DNA of 64,000 nucleotides from Mycobacterium sp. ACS4331 (GCF_001667265.1 NZ_LZHW01000031.1:151354-215353), one strand, 5' to 3'. Shown: positions 1-9,440, counted from the first letter of the stretch. Program-made: numbers and translations. The notes: generated by a model not told the origin, from the sequence alone.

Positions 1-311
1 ACAACCGGCCGGTCTTCGCCCAGCTGATGCTCGACGAGGCGTTCTCCAAGTCCGACCCGCAGTTCGCGCAGCAGGCCCTGCAGGCGTTCCGCAAGTTCGG
101 CTTCCAACTGGTCATCGTCGCGACGGTGCAGAACGCCACGACGATCCAGCCCTACATCGACAGTGTGGTGATGGTGTCCAAGACCGACGCGACCGGCCGC
201 AACGCCCGCCCGGTCGCGACCGTGTCGACCAAGACGATCTCGGACTTCACCGCGCTGCGCCAGGAGATGAGCGCCTCGGCGGCCAAGGCGCGCGTTCCTG
301 CCCCGGTCTGA
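1..311 (+). CDS. C-terminal end of Wadjet JetC/MksB-like ATPase (partial)
   Basis: Only the last ~103 residues are in the window; the reading frame is open from base 3. It shows a Walker B/D-loop signature, LMLDEAFSKSD, followed by a helix and GFQLVIVATVQNATTIQPYID. This is the C-terminal ATP-binding lobe typical of the SbcC/MukB-like subunit (JetC, also called MksB or EptC) of Wadjet anti-plasmid SMC complexes. In the family the Walker B Glu drives ATP hydrolysis for loop extrusion on plasmid DNA. Assignment to JetC rather than another SbcC-like ATPase is inference, because the rest of the operon lies to the left. The next gene on the same strand is a phosphotransferase, so JetD is not downstream. 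Confidence 0.6.
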   Translation, partial: NRPVFAQLMLDEAFSKSDPQFAQQALQAFRKFGFQLVIVATVQNATTIQPYIDSVVMVSKTDATGRNARPVATVSTKTISDFTALRQEMSASAAKARVPAPV

Positions 312-356
312 TTTATTCATTCGACGCGGGCGTGATCCCTTCCGATACTGGGAGGG

Positions 357-1301
357 ATGCTCACGCCAGACGACCTCGCCGGGCGGACCAGCCGTGCCGT
401 CGCCGCCGCCACGGCGGCTGCCACGGATCTCGGCCTGACGGTCGAGAGTCCGCGCGTGCTCCACGACATGTTCTCCGTCATCGTGCATCTGGCGCCATCG
501 CCGGTGGTGGCGCGGGTTCCCACCGTGCTGCCGCAGGCCTATCTGGACGCTCCTGATCTTCAGACCGCACAGCAGTGCGCCGAGTTGGCCGTGGCGCGTT
601 GGCTGGCCGACCGTGGCTGCCCCGTGGTGGGGCCGAGCCCACTGGTGCCGCGCGAGCCCGTGCCCCGTGACGGCTTCTCGATCACGTTCTGGGGCATGGT
701 CGAGGAGATGCCCGAACCCGAACTCGACCTGGTGCACCGGGCCTCCTACACCGCACGCCTGCACGCCGAACTTCGCGAGTACGACGGGAGCGGCCTCGGT
801 TTCTGGACGCCGTTCGGCGCATACATTCCGGCATCGCTGGCAGCGCTGGAGCATCTGCCTGGCCTGGTCGACGCCACGGATCTGGCTCGGGCACAACGTG
901 AGTGGGAGGTGTTGGCGCCGGTGCTCACCGACCGCGAGACGTTCGAGGCGGCATTTCCCGGGGTGACGGTCCAGCCGATCCACGGCGATGCGCCGTACTA
1001 CAACATGATCCCCACTGCCGACGGCCTGCTGTGGTCGGACTTCGAGATGGTCTGCGTGGGTGCCGTTGAGTCCGATCTGGCCATGGCCGGGCCGGAGGCC
1101 GTGGCCGCCTACGATGCGGCGGCCACCGAACTCGGGCTGCGCCATGTTGACCAGCGGGTGCTCCGGCTGACCGAGACCGCGGGCCAACTGGCCAGCGTGG
1201 CGGTGCTGGCCATGGCGACTCAGCTGCCCATGCTGGTCGAGGCCGTCGCCCCCGTGCTCGACGCCTGGCGGCAGCGGCCGGAGGTCACGGAGATCGCCTG
1301 A
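357..1301 (+). CDS. aminoglycoside phosphotransferase (APH/choline kinase) family protein
   Basis: A 314-residue kinase-like phosphotransferase. The catalytic-loop signature HGDAPYYNM (near residue 210) and the metal-binding DFE in LLWSDFEMVCVGAVESDLA are those of the APH family (PF01636), which phosphorylates small molecules such as aminoglycosides, choline or homoserine. The substrate cannot be read from sequence. The ATG at 357 begins 45 bases after the preceding stop. The 3' end overlaps the convergent membrane-protein gene by about 80 bases. No signal peptide or membrane segment is seen, so it is probably cytoplasmic. Confidence is high for the fold and low for any resistance role. Confidence 0.8.
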   Translation: MLTPDDLAGRTSRAVAAATAAATDLGLTVESPRVLHDMFSVIVHLAPSPVVARVPTVLPQAYLDAPDLQTAQQCAELAVARWLADRGCPVVGPSPLVPREPVPRDGFSITFWGMVEEMPEPELDLVHRASYTARLHAELREYDGSGLGFWTPFGAYIPASLAALEHLPGLVDATDLARAQREWEVLAPVLTDRETFEAAFPGVTVQPIHGDAPYYNMIPTADGLLWSDFEMVCVGAVESDLAMAGPEAVAAYDAAATELGLRHVDQRVLRLTETAGQLASVAVLAMATQLPMLVEAVAPVLDAWRQRPEVTEIA

Positions 1302-2170
1302 GCCACAGGTTTGCCGTGGATCGGATCAGTGCGAGAACTCCGCCGCCGATCGCGGATCGGCCACAGCGCGAGCAGGGCCACCCCCAGTCCGGCGGGCACC
1401 GCGGCGGGGGCCGTCGACAGCCAGGATCCGACCAGCAGCAGAAGGCCGAAGGCGATGCCGACCCCGAGCAGCACCCGACGCAGCGCGGACCAGTGCGCAT
1501 CCGCATGGAGCCGCGTCGACAGCAGCATCCCCAGGACCAGAGCGACAGCATGCCCGACGGCGGTGAAGTCCCATCCTGACATCGACGCCACCACCCACGC
1601 GACGGTCAACCAGCCGCCGGCCCAGGCCGGACGCCATCCCGTCGGCATCGCCGCGGTCAACGCGCCGAGGACGCCGACGGCTCCGTAGCTGAGGCCGACG
1701 TCGGTCGCACCGGCGGTCGACAGCGGCAGCCAGCCGGCCCTGATCGCGGCGGCGAGTCCGGCAGCGACGATCAGGGTGGCCCCGACGTGGCCGAGCATGA
1801 AGGCCTGCACCAGGCGCCTGCCGCGCCAGAGGAGCTCGGCCAGCGCGAGCAGGCACACCAAACCCGGAAGAAGCGGATAGATCGGGCCCTCGGCCGTGAC
1901 GAAGGCGCTTCCGAGCAGCGTGCCCACATGACCGTGGCCCAGGTTCTCCACATTGGTGCTCAGATGACCGACCACACGGTCGCGCACCTCGGGGCCCAGC
2001 ACCCACAGCACGGTGGAGACCAGACCGAGCACCGTCGCGTAGGTGACGGTGACCCACACCGGCACCAGAGTGGAGAACACTCGCGACACCTGGTCGAGCT
2101 TACCGAACGGCGCCCCTGTGAAGGGGCTGGCAAGCTGCTGCGCACTCAGTCCACAGTGACTGTGGCCCAA
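1220..2170 (-). CDS. rhomboid-like integral membrane protein
   Basis: About 316 residues with roughly six to seven hydrophobic segments. The N-terminal half has the pattern STNVENLGHGHVGTLLGSAF, then GLSYGAVGVLGAL and GHAVALVLGM, which resemble the loop, Ser and His regions of rhomboid-like proteins of actinobacteria. Both a Ser (GLSYG) and a His (VGHAVAL) are present, so protease activity is possible but unproven. The listed start is a TTG 18 bases after the amine oxidase stop; in-frame GTG codons near 2090 are alternatives. The last ~27 residues are read across the 3' end of the convergent phosphotransferase gene. It probably forms an operon with the upstream amine oxidase. Confidence 0.6.
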   Translation of the reverse strand: MGHSHCGLSAQQLASPFTGAPFGKLDQVSRVFSTLVPVWVTVTYATVLGLVSTVLWVLGPEVRDRVVGHLSTNVENLGHGHVGTLLGSAFVTAEGPIYPLLPGLVCLLALAELLWRGRRLVQAFMLGHVGATLIVAAGLAAAIRAGWLPLSTAGATDVGLSYGAVGVLGALTAAMPTGWRPAWAGGWLTVAWVVASMSGWDFTAVGHAVALVLGMLLSTRLHADAHWSALRRVLLGVGIAFGLLLLVGSWLSTAPAAVPAGLGVALLALWPIRDRRRSSRTDPIHGKPVAQAISVTSGRCRQASSTGATASTSMGS

Positions 2171-2188
2171 GCTCTTTGGTGAACTCCG

Positions 2189-3559
2189 TCACACAGGCGT
2201 GCCCGAGGTGGACGTCTCGGCCTGCACCACCTCGGCCGCGGCCCGCTCGCCCGAACGCACCGCGCCGTCGATGAACCCGTACATGACCGCCGAGGTTTCC
2301 GTACCGGCCCAGTGGATTCGCCCGCAGGGAGCGCGCAACGCCGGACCGAACTCGGTGAGCACGCCCGGCGGGGTGTGCGAGATCATGCCGCCGCCGGAAT
2401 ACCGCTCGACGGTCCAGTTGTGTTCGATCCAGTCCCGCGGCGCCAAGGCCCTGCCTCCGAAACGCTGAGCCACCGCGCTGAGGACGGCGCGGCGGCGCTC
2501 CCCCTCGGACATGGCGCACAGCACGCGCGCCGCGGGACCCTCCGTGATGACGGTCAGGATGCCGGGCTCAGCCGCGAGCGTGCAGGAGTCGATGGTCAGA
2601 CCGGCCAGCGATCCAGGTGAGAAGGACTGGCCGGACAACCCGTCGGCCCGCCAGAACGGTTCGTCGTACACCAGGGCGATCTTGAACACCGCCCCACTGG
2701 GCATCCGTTGGTGCAGCAGCGACCGATCGACGGGAAGCATCGGGTCGTAGATGATCTGGGCCGCGAGGCAGATCGGCACCGCGACGATGGCCCGGCGAGC
2801 TCGGACCACCATGTCCTCAGCCCGCACGGTCACGCCCTCGGCGTCCTGACTGACGGCCCGCACGGGCTGAGAAAGGTGCACGGTGTCGCCGAGTTCGGCC
2901 GTCACCGCCCGGTGGATCGCCCCCATGCCGCCGAGGGGACGGGCGTCCTCGGCGCCGTCCTTCACCCCGAGCACAAACCCTGGTCCACCTGCGGACGCCA
3001 TCTGGTAGAGCACGAACAGCAGCGAGATCTCCGACGCCGCCGACGTGTACAGGCCCGCGACACTCGACTCCAGCAGCAGCCGTGCGGGTTTCGACAAGGT
3101 GTGGCTGTCAAGCCATTTCGCCCATGTCAGTTGATCCCACCTGCGGGCCTTCGGCGCATCCCACGGCGCCTCCGGCGAGATGGTTCTGCACATCTGACTG
3201 AGCTCGAGGAACACCGCCCCGATGTTGGCGACGGCGAACGGACTCATCGACCACGGGATCGTGCCCTTATAGCGATACGACCTGCCGTCGACGAACATCA
3301 TCGCGTCCCCGTCGACGTACTGCTTGCAGCTGAGGACGTCAAACTCATCCATCAATGCATAGATGCGGTCCTGCCCCGGCCCGATCCACGCGCCGCCACG
3401 GTCGATCCACGTTCCATCTTCGCGGGCTTCGGTGAACGTGCGCCCGCCCACCCGATCTCGCGCCTCCAGCAGTGCCACGCAGTGACCGGCCTGGGTGAGT
3501 CGAAGTGCCGCGGTCAGACCCGCAAACCCCGCCCCCACCACGCAATAGTCGACATCCAT
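2189..3559 (-). CDS. flavin-containing amine oxidase
   Basis: A 456-residue flavoprotein. The N-terminus VDYCVVGAGFAGLTAALRL is the GxGxxG dinucleotide-binding motif, followed by LLEARDRVGGRT. The C-terminal FAD-binding signature IHWAGTETSAVMYGFIDGA is typical of the monoamine/putrescine oxidase family, and the closest known relative type is mycobacterial AofH. These enzymes oxidise amines to imines, giving aldehydes, NH3 and H2O2. Human MAO has YSGGC, whose Cys carries covalent FAD; here the site reads YSGGG, so FAD is presumably non-covalent. The start at 3559 puts the Rossmann motif at residue 5. It is followed at 18 bases by the rhomboid-like gene. Confidence 0.85.
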   Translation of the reverse strand: MDVDYCVVGAGFAGLTAALRLTQAGHCVALLEARDRVGGRTFTEAREDGTWIDRGGAWIGPGQDRIYALMDEFDVLSCKQYVDGDAMMFVDGRSYRYKGTIPWSMSPFAVANIGAVFLELSQMCRTISPEAPWDAPKARRWDQLTWAKWLDSHTLSKPARLLLESSVAGLYTSAASEISLLFVLYQMASAGGPGFVLGVKDGAEDARPLGGMGAIHRAVTAELGDTVHLSQPVRAVSQDAEGVTVRAEDMVVRARRAIVAVPICLAAQIIYDPMLPVDRSLLHQRMPSGAVFKIALVYDEPFWRADGLSGQSFSPGSLAGLTIDSCTLAAEPGILTVITEGPAARVLCAMSEGERRRAVLSAVAQRFGGRALAPRDWIEHNWTVERYSGGGMISHTPPGVLTEFGPALRAPCGRIHWAGTETSAVMYGFIDGAVRSGERAAAEVVQAETSTSGTPV

Positions 3560-3607
3560 GACTGCCCCCGCCCGTCGGTTCAGGCCTACTCCCGATGGGC
3601 GGCACAG

Positions 3608-5956
3608 TCAATATGCGGTGCGGGTCCGCTCGATCCAGGCGAAGAACTCATCGGCGGTGAACACCGGTTTGCCGTAGTCCAGAGCTTTGCGCGCCTTGCC
3701 GGACTGTGTGCCCGCCTCGGCGGTCACCAGGACCTCACATCGGGTCTTGGTGACCGTGCGCACCGGCGCCAACCCTGCGGATGCGGCCATCCGCTCCATC
3801 TCCTCACGGTCCACGACACAACCCGAGTCGTTCATCGCGGTGCCGGTGAAGCAGATGCGCGCGCCCGGCACCAACACCTCACCGATGTCGTGGCGCACGG
3901 CGTCGGCCACGCCGGCGACGACATCGATTCCCAGCAGCGCCGACACGTGGTGCAGACGCGCAACGACCTGTTCCGGCAACGGTGTTCGGCCAGCCGCGGT
4001 GCGCAGTTGGTCTGCCACCGCCTGCGCTGCCGCCGCATCCCAGTCGCCGTCGGGAGCTGCTGGTGAGGCCTCTTCGCCGAGCAGCACCGCACCCACCTGA
4101 CGGCTGAGCCTCAGCAGCGCCGAGAGCGCAGGCAGATGCCGCGCCACCGGCGTGGGCACCCCGGGATCGCGGCTCAGCAGCAGGCCGGACTGGATCTCGG
4201 TGGCATCGGGTTCGTCGAACGGGATGGACCCGGTCGAGACCTCGGCTGCGGCGTGGGCCTTCAACAAAGAGCGGGCGCGCTCCAGTGCGGTGTCACCGGT
4301 CACCCGGGCTCCGCGCAGCTCGACGCCCAACGGCATCGGCGTGACGTGGCCGAGGCGCTTGAGTTCGAAGTCGATCAGACCCAGAGTCTCGTCCACGCCC
4401 ACGCCGACGGGTGTGCACCCAGCCAACATCGGCGCGATCACCGCCCACGCCTCGCGCAGCGTGGGGGCCAACAGCACATCGGAGACCCCGATGCCGTAGG
4501 CGGTCCTCGCGTCGGCCAGATCCCGCTGCGGGTTGATCAGGGTCGACACCGCGGTACCGTCGTCGAACGCGACAGCCAACTCCACGGGTCGCGGGCGGGA
4601 CATCCGGCCCTCGTCGCCGACTGTCAGCAGCCCGATCGCGCAGAACCGCCGAGCCTGCCCCCCACCCGCCGATCCGCGCAGGTACCGGGCGATGCGCCGG
4701 TCCACCTTCAGATCCTTCGGCAGCACAGGGCGTTTGAGCACCAGGCCGGCCAGCGACGTGCACCTGCTCAACGCGACATACAACTGCCCGGTCGAGAACA
4801 TGCCCCCGGTCAGGTCAACGACGAGGCGGTCCAAGGTCTGGCCCTGGCTCTTGTGGATCGTGATCGCCCAGGCCAGCTTGAACGGCAACTGGGTGAAGGT
4901 GCCGACGACCTCGCGGCGCAGCGACCCGCCGTCGACGACCGGCCGGGTCGCTTCCCAGACGAACGGCGCGACGTCAGCCACTGTGCCGTCTGGGAACTCG
5001 ACGTCGACCACCGCGCCGTAGCGGTCGTAGCCGACACCGACCACCCGTCCGATGGATCCGTTGACCCAGCGATTGCGCGGGTCGTTGTTCAGCATCATGA
5101 CCTGGGCGCCGACCTTGAACCGCAGTTCCTCCTCGATCGGCTTGTCGAACAGCGACAGGTCGCCGGTCTCGGTTGCGCGGTGCACCATCTCGTCACCGGG
5201 CAGGCGCTCCAACTGCTGCCGGTTGCGCGCCGCCACAAGCCGATTCGTCGGCGCCAGCGTCAACCAGAACTCATCCTCGGGCGGCACGAAGTCACCGTCG
5301 ACGCGTGAATTCAGGTGCTCCTGCGCATGGCCGAGCAGCACACCTTCACGGATCTCGTTGAGGATGGCCGTCATCCGGTCGTCACCGAGCTGGCGGAACA
5401 CCGTCGTCAAGGACACCGTCGGAAAAACCGCGCTCTCGAAACTGCGCGCGGAGAAGAAGTACGGCGTCGCATATGTGGTGGAGAAGTAGTGCTGCTCGCC
5501 TTCTGCGACGACCGGCGGAAGCTGGTACAGGTCGCCGACCAGCACGATCTGGACGCCGCCGAACGGGGTGTCGGGGATCGGACCGTACCGTCGCAGCGCG
5601 GCGGCGACCATGTCGAAGACGTCCGCGCGCACCATCGAGGCTTCATCGATGATCAGTGTCTGCAGCGACGCCAGGGTCTTGGCGAACCTGCCCGGCCGGT
5701 AGGCGCCGCCGGTGACATCGCCCAGCGTCGTGGTGGTGCGGAACCCGAACAGCCGGTGGATGGTGTATCCGTCGACGTTGAGCGCCGCGATGCCGGTCGG
5801 GGCGAGGACCACCACGTTGCGGTCGGTGGTGGCCATGTAGTGCCGGATCAACGTGGATTTACCCGTGCCGGCCTTGCCGGTGAGGAAGAGGTGTTCGCCG
5901 GCGGCCAGCCGCGCCAGGGCCTCACCGAACTCCTCGGTCAAGACCAGATCCGCCAC
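3608..5956 (-). CDS. Pif1/RecD2-like ATP-dependent DNA helicase with C-terminal BRCT domain
   Basis: A 782-residue superfamily 1 helicase. Walker A is GKAGTGKST near residue 27 and Walker B is IIDEASM. Further motifs are GDLYQLPPV and, near residue 395, the UvrD_C_2 block TIHKSQGQTLDRLVVDL. The middle (about 430-660) has no obvious domain. The last ~90 residues, from GARICFTGTAM to VFTADEFFAWI, form a BRCT domain like those of NAD-dependent DNA ligase and RFC1. Pif1-type helicases unwind forked or G-quadruplex DNA 5' to 3'; BRCT domains bind DNA ends or phosphoproteins. The GTG at 5956 places the Walker motif where the family expects it. The gene lies 48 bases from the amine oxidase gene. Confidence 0.85.
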   Translation of the reverse strand: MADLVLTEEFGEALARLAAGEHLFLTGKAGTGKSTLIRHYMATTDRNVVVLAPTGIAALNVDGYTIHRLFGFRTTTTLGDVTGGAYRPGRFAKTLASLQTLIIDEASMVRADVFDMVAAALRRYGPIPDTPFGGVQIVLVGDLYQLPPVVAEGEQHYFSTTYATPYFFSARSFESAVFPTVSLTTVFRQLGDDRMTAILNEIREGVLLGHAQEHLNSRVDGDFVPPEDEFWLTLAPTNRLVAARNRQQLERLPGDEMVHRATETGDLSLFDKPIEEELRFKVGAQVMMLNNDPRNRWVNGSIGRVVGVGYDRYGAVVDVEFPDGTVADVAPFVWEATRPVVDGGSLRREVVGTFTQLPFKLAWAITIHKSQGQTLDRLVVDLTGGMFSTGQLYVALSRCTSLAGLVLKRPVLPKDLKVDRRIARYLRGSAGGGQARRFCAIGLLTVGDEGRMSRPRPVELAVAFDDGTAVSTLINPQRDLADARTAYGIGVSDVLLAPTLREAWAVIAPMLAGCTPVGVGVDETLGLIDFELKRLGHVTPMPLGVELRGARVTGDTALERARSLLKAHAAAEVSTGSIPFDEPDATEIQSGLLLSRDPGVPTPVARHLPALSALLRLSRQVGAVLLGEEASPAAPDGDWDAAAAQAVADQLRTAAGRTPLPEQVVARLHHVSALLGIDVVAGVADAVRHDIGEVLVPGARICFTGTAMNDSGCVVDREEMERMAASAGLAPVRTVTKTRCEVLVTAEAGTQSGKARKALDYGKPVFTADEFFAWIERTRTAY

Positions 5957-6086
5957 TCGTGCACCCTATCCAGCGGTGGCCCCGCAACCCGTGGTGCGGG
6001 GCGGCAGCCGCCTTCCGCGTCGACATCCCAACTCCGGGCGCCGGTTCCGCACTTTGCCCGCGATCCACAGCGCTAAAGTGCTTTCC

Positions 6087-6728
6087 GTGCCTAAGAAGCT
6101 GCTGGGGAACGGACGGGGTCGCTGGCTGGCGATCATGGCCTCCGTTGCGCTGTCCGCAGGCATGCTCTACGTGCAGGGCACCAACACCGAGAAGCCTCAC
6201 GCCGCGAAACCGGCGGCCCAGGCGCCATCGACTCCAGGGATGGCAGCACCCGCGCCGGCGCATGCCGAGCTGCTCGCGGCCACCCGCCCGCCCGACCCCA
6301 AGGTGTTCCAGCTCGAGTTGCCGCGGGGCGTGGCCCCGGAGGGGGGACTGCAGGTCAAGACCATCTGGGTTGCCCGGGCCATCAGCGCGATGTTCCCCGA
6401 GATCAAGACCATCGGCGGCTACCGTCAGGATCCGCTGAAGTGGCATCCCAACGGGCTTGCGATCGACGTCATGATTCCCAACCACGGCAGCCAGACCGGA
6501 ATCGACCTGGGCAACCAGATCGCCGGGTTGGCGTTGGCCAACGCCGAACGGTGGGGCGTGCTGCACGTCATCTGGCGGCAGGGCTACTACCCCGGCATCG
6601 GGGCACCCAGCTGGACCGCCGACTACGGCAACGAGACGGCCAATCACTTCGACCATGTCCACATCGCCACCATCGGCGGGGGCTATCCGACCGGCAATGA
6701 GGTCTTCTACCTGGACTCCATGCGCTGA
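6087..6728 (+). CDS. exported protein with LAS-peptidase-like (ARB_07466-type) C-terminal domain
   Basis: A protein of 213 residues from the GTG at 6087; an in-frame GTG at 6078 is also possible. The N-terminus KKLLGNGRGRW followed by a hydrophobic stretch ending near Tyr-Val-Gln-Gly is a signal peptide or anchor, then comes a Pro/Ala linker. The folded domain (about 85-213) contains HPNGLAIDVMIP and, near the end, NHFDHVHI. These match the HxxGxAxD ... HxH zinc-ligand pattern of LAS-type (VanY/M15-like) peptidases, and the family includes M. tuberculosis Rv3896c-like proteins. A cell-wall role is likely; the exact substrate is unknown. It is divergent from the helicase gene. Confidence 0.7.
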   Translation: MPKKLLGNGRGRWLAIMASVALSAGMLYVQGTNTEKPHAAKPAAQAPSTPGMAAPAPAHAELLAATRPPDPKVFQLELPRGVAPEGGLQVKTIWVARAISAMFPEIKTIGGYRQDPLKWHPNGLAIDVMIPNHGSQTGIDLGNQIAGLALANAERWGVLHVIWRQGYYPGIGAPSWTADYGNETANHFDHVHIATIGGGYPTGNEVFYLDSMR

Positions 6729-6779
6729 CGCAACGGCCCCGGTCTGGACAACCCCGTTCCCGACCCGAAGGTCCGCGAC

Positions 6780-9371
6780 TCACCCGCCCGAAGATGGAGA
6801 AGCAACCCTCGCCCAGCGTGAGTTGAACCGCGCCGCGCGACGATGGACCCGATGAGCATGACCGCGGGTCCGACCCAATCGGGCCGTGATCAGTCCGGGC
6901 TCAGCGTAGAACGCCGTCTTGACCGCCTCGACGAGGATCAGGTACGCGACGGCCAGCGCCAGCAGCGCGACGAAGAACTGCCACGGCAACGGTGTGAACC
7001 CGAGAGACCCGGACAGCGGCGATACGGTCAGCACGACGCCGGCGGTGATCACCGCGGCTGTGGCCAGCACCAGCGGTGTGCTCGGCCGGCTGCGGAGGAA
7101 CGGCACCCGCCGCGTCCTCACCGCGAAGATGATCAGGGTCTGGGTGGCCAGCGACTCCACGAACCAACCCGTGCGGAACTCGACCGGTCCGGCATGCAGC
7201 ACCCCGAGCATGAGGCCGAAGGTCAGGAAGTCGAACAACGAACTGATCGGCCCGAAGGTGAGCATGAAGCGACGAATGAAGTCGATGTTCCAGTGCGATG
7301 GAGCGCGCAGCTGTTCCTCATCGACCCGGTCGGTCGGAATCGCCAGCTGCGACGTGTCGTAGAGCAGGTTGTTGAGCAGGATCTGGCTGGGCAGCATGGG
7401 CAGGAAGGTGATGACCGCCGAGGCCGCTGCCGCGCTGAACATGTTGCCGAAGTTGCTCGAGGTCCCCATGAGGACGTACTTGATCGTGTTGGCGAAGATG
7501 CGCCGACCTTCGGCCACTCCCGTCGCCAGCACGCCGAGATCCTTGTCCAGCAGCACAACGTCGGCCGCATCCTTGGCCACATCGGTGGCACTGTCGACCG
7601 AGATACCCACGTCCGCGGAGTGGAGCGCGAGTGCATCGTTGACGCCGTCCCCGAGGAAGCCCACCGACCGCCCGCGGCGGCGAAGCGAGGAGATCACCCG
7701 GGCTTTCTGCTCCGGTGAGACGCGGGCGAAGATCGTACTGTCGGCGGTGACGGCATCCAGTTGACCCGAGGTCAACCCCTCCAAATCGGTGCCGCTGACC
7801 ACCCCCTTGATCGGCAGACCCAGTTCAGCGCAGACCTTTTCAGCGACGGCCGGATTGTCGCCAGTGGCGACCTTCACCTCGATACCCAACGCCGCGAGCT
7901 GCCGAAGCGATTCGCGGGCGGCCGGTTTGGGCGTGTCGGCGAAGACCAGGAAGCCGCGAAGTTCCAGACCTTCCTCATCGGCGGCGGACACGCTGGACAG
8001 TTCCGGCGCCGGGCGCGTAGCGACCGCGACCACCCGCCTGCCCTGGGCGAACAGGGCAGCCAGGGTCTGATGGGCGACGACCGGCGACGAACCGCATTTC
8101 GCCATGATCTGCTCGGGCGCGCCCTTGCAGACGAGGGTGCGTCCGGCCGAGTCCTCGACGAGCGCTGTGGTGGCCCGGCGGGTGTGGTCGAACGGGAGGA
8201 GCGCAATCCGCCTGGCATCCGCGATGGGCCCGCGACCGTCCCACAACGCCGCGTCGAGCTGGTTGGCGCACGTCCCCCCGACCGACGGGTCGATCTCGGT
8301 GGCCAGCATCCCGAGGCGCAGCACCGTCTCCGCATAGTCACCGCCGGGGTCGACGGCATCGATCAGTACGATCCGATCCTCGGTCAGGGTGCCGGTCTTG
8401 TCGGTGACCAGGATGTCGATGTCGCCGAGGTCCTCGATGCACACCAGTCGTTTCACCAGGACTCGGCGCCGAGCCAGCCGGCGCGAACCTGCCGCGAGGC
8501 TGGTGCTGACCACGGCCGGCAACAGCTGCGGCGTGATACCGACAGCTATCGCCAGACCGAACAGCGCGGACTCGATCAACGGGCGGTCCAGCAACAGGTT
8601 GATCGCGATAATGACGACCGTCAGCGTCAGCGCGACTCGCAACAGCAGGTAGGAGAATTGTCGCAGGCCGAGCTGGAACTCGGTCTCCGGTTCGCGCTCC
8701 CCCAGGCCCGCCGCGATCCGGCCGAACTCCGCGTCGGCTCCGGTCGCGTACACCACGGCAGTGGCACTGCCCGCGCTCACCACGGTTCCCATGAAGGCGA
8801 GATTCGACGCGTCCGCCAGATCGGCCCCAGCGGGCTCGGTTGCCGACTTCTCAGCGGCGGTGGACTCGCCCGTGAGGATGCTCTCATTGCATTCCAGTCC
8901 GTTGACCTCGAGCAGACGCACATCGGCGGGCACGAGTTCACCCAGCTCCAGACGGATCACGTCCCCCGGAACCAGGTCGACGACATCGACCTTGGTCATC
9001 TGGTTGTCGCGCAGGGCCGATGCCGTGTGCCGGATGCGGGAGTGCAGCGCCGCGGTGGCGCGCTCGGCCCGGTACTCGTTGACGAATCCCAGGCCGACGC
9101 TGACGGCGAGGATGACGCCGATGATGATCGCCTGGGTGCTGTCGCCGAGGAAGAACGATGCCACGGCCGTGACCGCCAGCAGCGCGAGCACAGCGTTCTT
9201 CAACTGGCGTCCGAGCAGCTGGATCACGCTGACGCCATGGGTGCGAACCGAGTTCGACCCCATCTCGGCCCGTCGGGCGGCGGCCTCCTCAGTCGACAGG
9301 CCATCCGTCGACGCACCCAGCGCTGCGAGCACATCCGGGACCGAGGATTGACTGACCTCCTGGCGGCTCAA
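6780..9371 (-). CDS. MgtA-type magnesium-translocating P-type ATPase
   Basis: About 863 residues from a TTG at 9371; the frame stays open to 9530, but that would collide with the divergent gene. It has an N-terminal cation-ATPase domain (LSTEEAAARRAEMG), actuator motif LTGESTA, phosphorylation motif DKTGTLT near residue 330, KGAPEQI in the nucleotide domain, the hinge GDGVNDALAL, and about ten membrane helices. The set matches P3B (MgtA) ATPases, which import Mg2+. The start is uncertain: AGGAGG at about 9352-9357 has no nearby ATG or GTG. The gene faces the flavoprotein gene across a gap containing a DosR-like box, suggesting hypoxia control. Confidence 0.85.
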   Translation of the reverse strand: MSRQEVSQSSVPDVLAALGASTDGLSTEEAAARRAEMGSNSVRTHGVSVIQLLGRQLKNAVLALLAVTAVASFFLGDSTQAIIIGVILAVSVGLGFVNEYRAERATAALHSRIRHTASALRDNQMTKVDVVDLVPGDVIRLELGELVPADVRLLEVNGLECNESILTGESTAAEKSATEPAGADLADASNLAFMGTVVSAGSATAVVYATGADAEFGRIAAGLGEREPETEFQLGLRQFSYLLLRVALTLTVVIIAINLLLDRPLIESALFGLAIAVGITPQLLPAVVSTSLAAGSRRLARRRVLVKRLVCIEDLGDIDILVTDKTGTLTEDRIVLIDAVDPGGDYAETVLRLGMLATEIDPSVGGTCANQLDAALWDGRGPIADARRIALLPFDHTRRATTALVEDSAGRTLVCKGAPEQIMAKCGSSPVVAHQTLAALFAQGRRVVAVATRPAPELSSVSAADEEGLELRGFLVFADTPKPAARESLRQLAALGIEVKVATGDNPAVAEKVCAELGLPIKGVVSGTDLEGLTSGQLDAVTADSTIFARVSPEQKARVISSLRRRGRSVGFLGDGVNDALALHSADVGISVDSATDVAKDAADVVLLDKDLGVLATGVAEGRRIFANTIKYVLMGTSSNFGNMFSAAAASAVITFLPMLPSQILLNNLLYDTSQLAIPTDRVDEEQLRAPSHWNIDFIRRFMLTFGPISSLFDFLTFGLMLGVLHAGPVEFRTGWFVESLATQTLIIFAVRTRRVPFLRSRPSTPLVLATAAVITAGVVLTVSPLSGSLGFTPLPWQFFVALLALAVAYLILVEAVKTAFYAEPGLITARLGRTRGHAHRVHRRAARFNSRWARVASPSSGG

Positions 9372-9426
9372 GCACCCCGAACGCGGCCCCACAGAGAACA
9401 GCCTGCCGCAACCGCACCGCCGACGA

Positions 9427-9440
9427 CGGGCTTTGGTCCC
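9427..9440. promoter_or_regulatory. candidate DosR/DevR box
   Basis: CGGGCTTTGGTCCC matches 11 of 14 positions of the DosR core GGGACTTTAGTCCC. It sits between the MgtA-type ATPase gene and the divergent flavoprotein gene, 93 bases before the latter's start, a usual distance for DosR sites. A devR gene lies 4.6 kb away. Found by eye; not scored against a matrix. Confidence 0.45.
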
